From Plantago major (Eukaryota; Streptophyta; Magnoliopsida; Lamiales; Plantaginaceae), in the NCBI GenBank assembly GCA_026545765.1, contig JAIFAC010000051.1, positions 1-64,000 of the forward strand: a DNA stretch of 64,000 nucleotides, in the 5' to 3' direction. Position numbers and translations under genes: made by a program. The notes below the pieces were generated by a model. It was given only the letters and a program-made list of their open reading frames with translations, was not told where the DNA came from and did no database searches. This document shows positions 63,733 through 64,000 of this stretch, piece by piece (position 1 is the stretch's first letter; each line of letters starts with the position of its first letter).

Positions 63733-63905
63733 GAGTACATGAAGTACTTAGTTTGAGAAACTAAGGAATAACTCCAAGGTTATTGAGCACAGGAAGTACT
63801 TAGCTTGGGAAGCTAGGGAATAGCTCAAAAAGGTTTCTGAGTACAGAAAGTACTTGGCTGAGAAAGCCGGGGAACATCTCAGGGGGAACATTTGGTTGGG
63901 AACCA
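63733..63905 (+). repeat. Tandem hairpin units in the copia-like LTR
   Basis: Three diverged direct units start at 63733, 63785 and 63839 (spacing 52 and 54). Each begins gag(t/c)ac, contains a(a/g)(a/g)agtactt and a hairpin: 63747-63765, 63799-63817 and 63853-63871. A smaller hairpin, tggtt ggg aacca, follows at 63893-63905. Stem changes between units are compensatory. Confidence 0.75.
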
Positions 63906-64000
63906 TTTGTTTAGAAATCTTAGAATAGGATTTTTGTAAGGTGACCTCAATTATCTATTCTAGTGAATTCTAGGTCTTTGGAAGACCGAAGTGGATTAGT

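Larger units (their letters stand above)
62625..64000 (+). mobile_element. Copia-like LTR, running off the window
   Basis: Begins tgttaggaat exactly where the gypsy LTR is interrupted. A TATA-like ctataaatat lies at 63346-63355, followed by a leader-like stretch. No coding sequence, primer-binding site or second end is in view, so more than 1.37 kb of LTR-like DNA is present. General layout suggests Ty1/copia, possibly SIRE-like, but no protein supports this. Whether the element is whole or broken cannot be judged. Confidence 0.5.

Noticed and set aside
1-64000. tRNA, rRNA, telomere repeats or organelle DNA insertions
   Set aside because: Looked for by eye on both strands; none was recognised apart from tRNA-complementary primer-binding sites of the LTR elements.

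Overview
The window looks like nuclear DNA of a eudicot plant, at the junction between a centromere-type satellite array and pericentromeric DNA. This rests on a tandem repeat of nucleosome-like length (about 173-180 bp), plant-type LTR retrotransposons with tRNA-primed GGCGCC binding sites, a plant L1-type LINE with a terminal RNase H domain, and intron-bearing AT-rich genes. I cannot name the species, and I did not recognise the satellite as a named family.

Region 1 (1-46272) is one uninterrupted head-to-tail array of roughly 260 monomers, all in the same orientation and running off the left edge. Up to about 29.6 kb the monomers are mostly a shorter form (A) that differs between copies mainly by 1-2 base indels, often next to CpG. 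From about 29.6 kb a longer form (B, about 179 bp) dominates. B monomers fall into marked subtypes whose repeat period settles, next to the array edge, into a regular 7-monomer higher-order repeat of about 1.25 kb. The many short reading frames here are chance products of the repeat.

Region 2 (46273-49.7 kb) is array-edge debris. A minus-strand LINE with its poly(A) end toward the satellite retains the linker and RNase H parts but lacks the reverse-transcriptase core. It abuts the 5' part of a Ty3/gypsy element: LTR, primer-binding site and gag trace.

Region 3 (49.7-55.4 kb) is a small genic island. It holds an intact single-coding-exon gene for a kelch-like protein of about 417 aa whose start probably lies just after a 5'UTR intron. 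A 293 bp segment bounded by perfect 21 bp inverted repeats encloses a possible organelle-targeting exon. A second small two-exon gene encodes about 112 aa.

Region 4 (55.4-64 kb) is nested retrotransposons. A minus-strand Athila-like gypsy element has 1.3-1.4 kb LTRs, gag and protease but no recognisable polymerase or integrase. A copia-like LTR, running off the right edge, appears to have inserted into its right-hand LTR. The gypsy non-coding half carries a series of GC-rich palindromic motifs and a perfect 26 bp palindrome. The copia-like LTR carries three tandem hairpins with compensatory stem changes. These transposons look like fossils; the host genes are few and no operon-like cooperation is implied.
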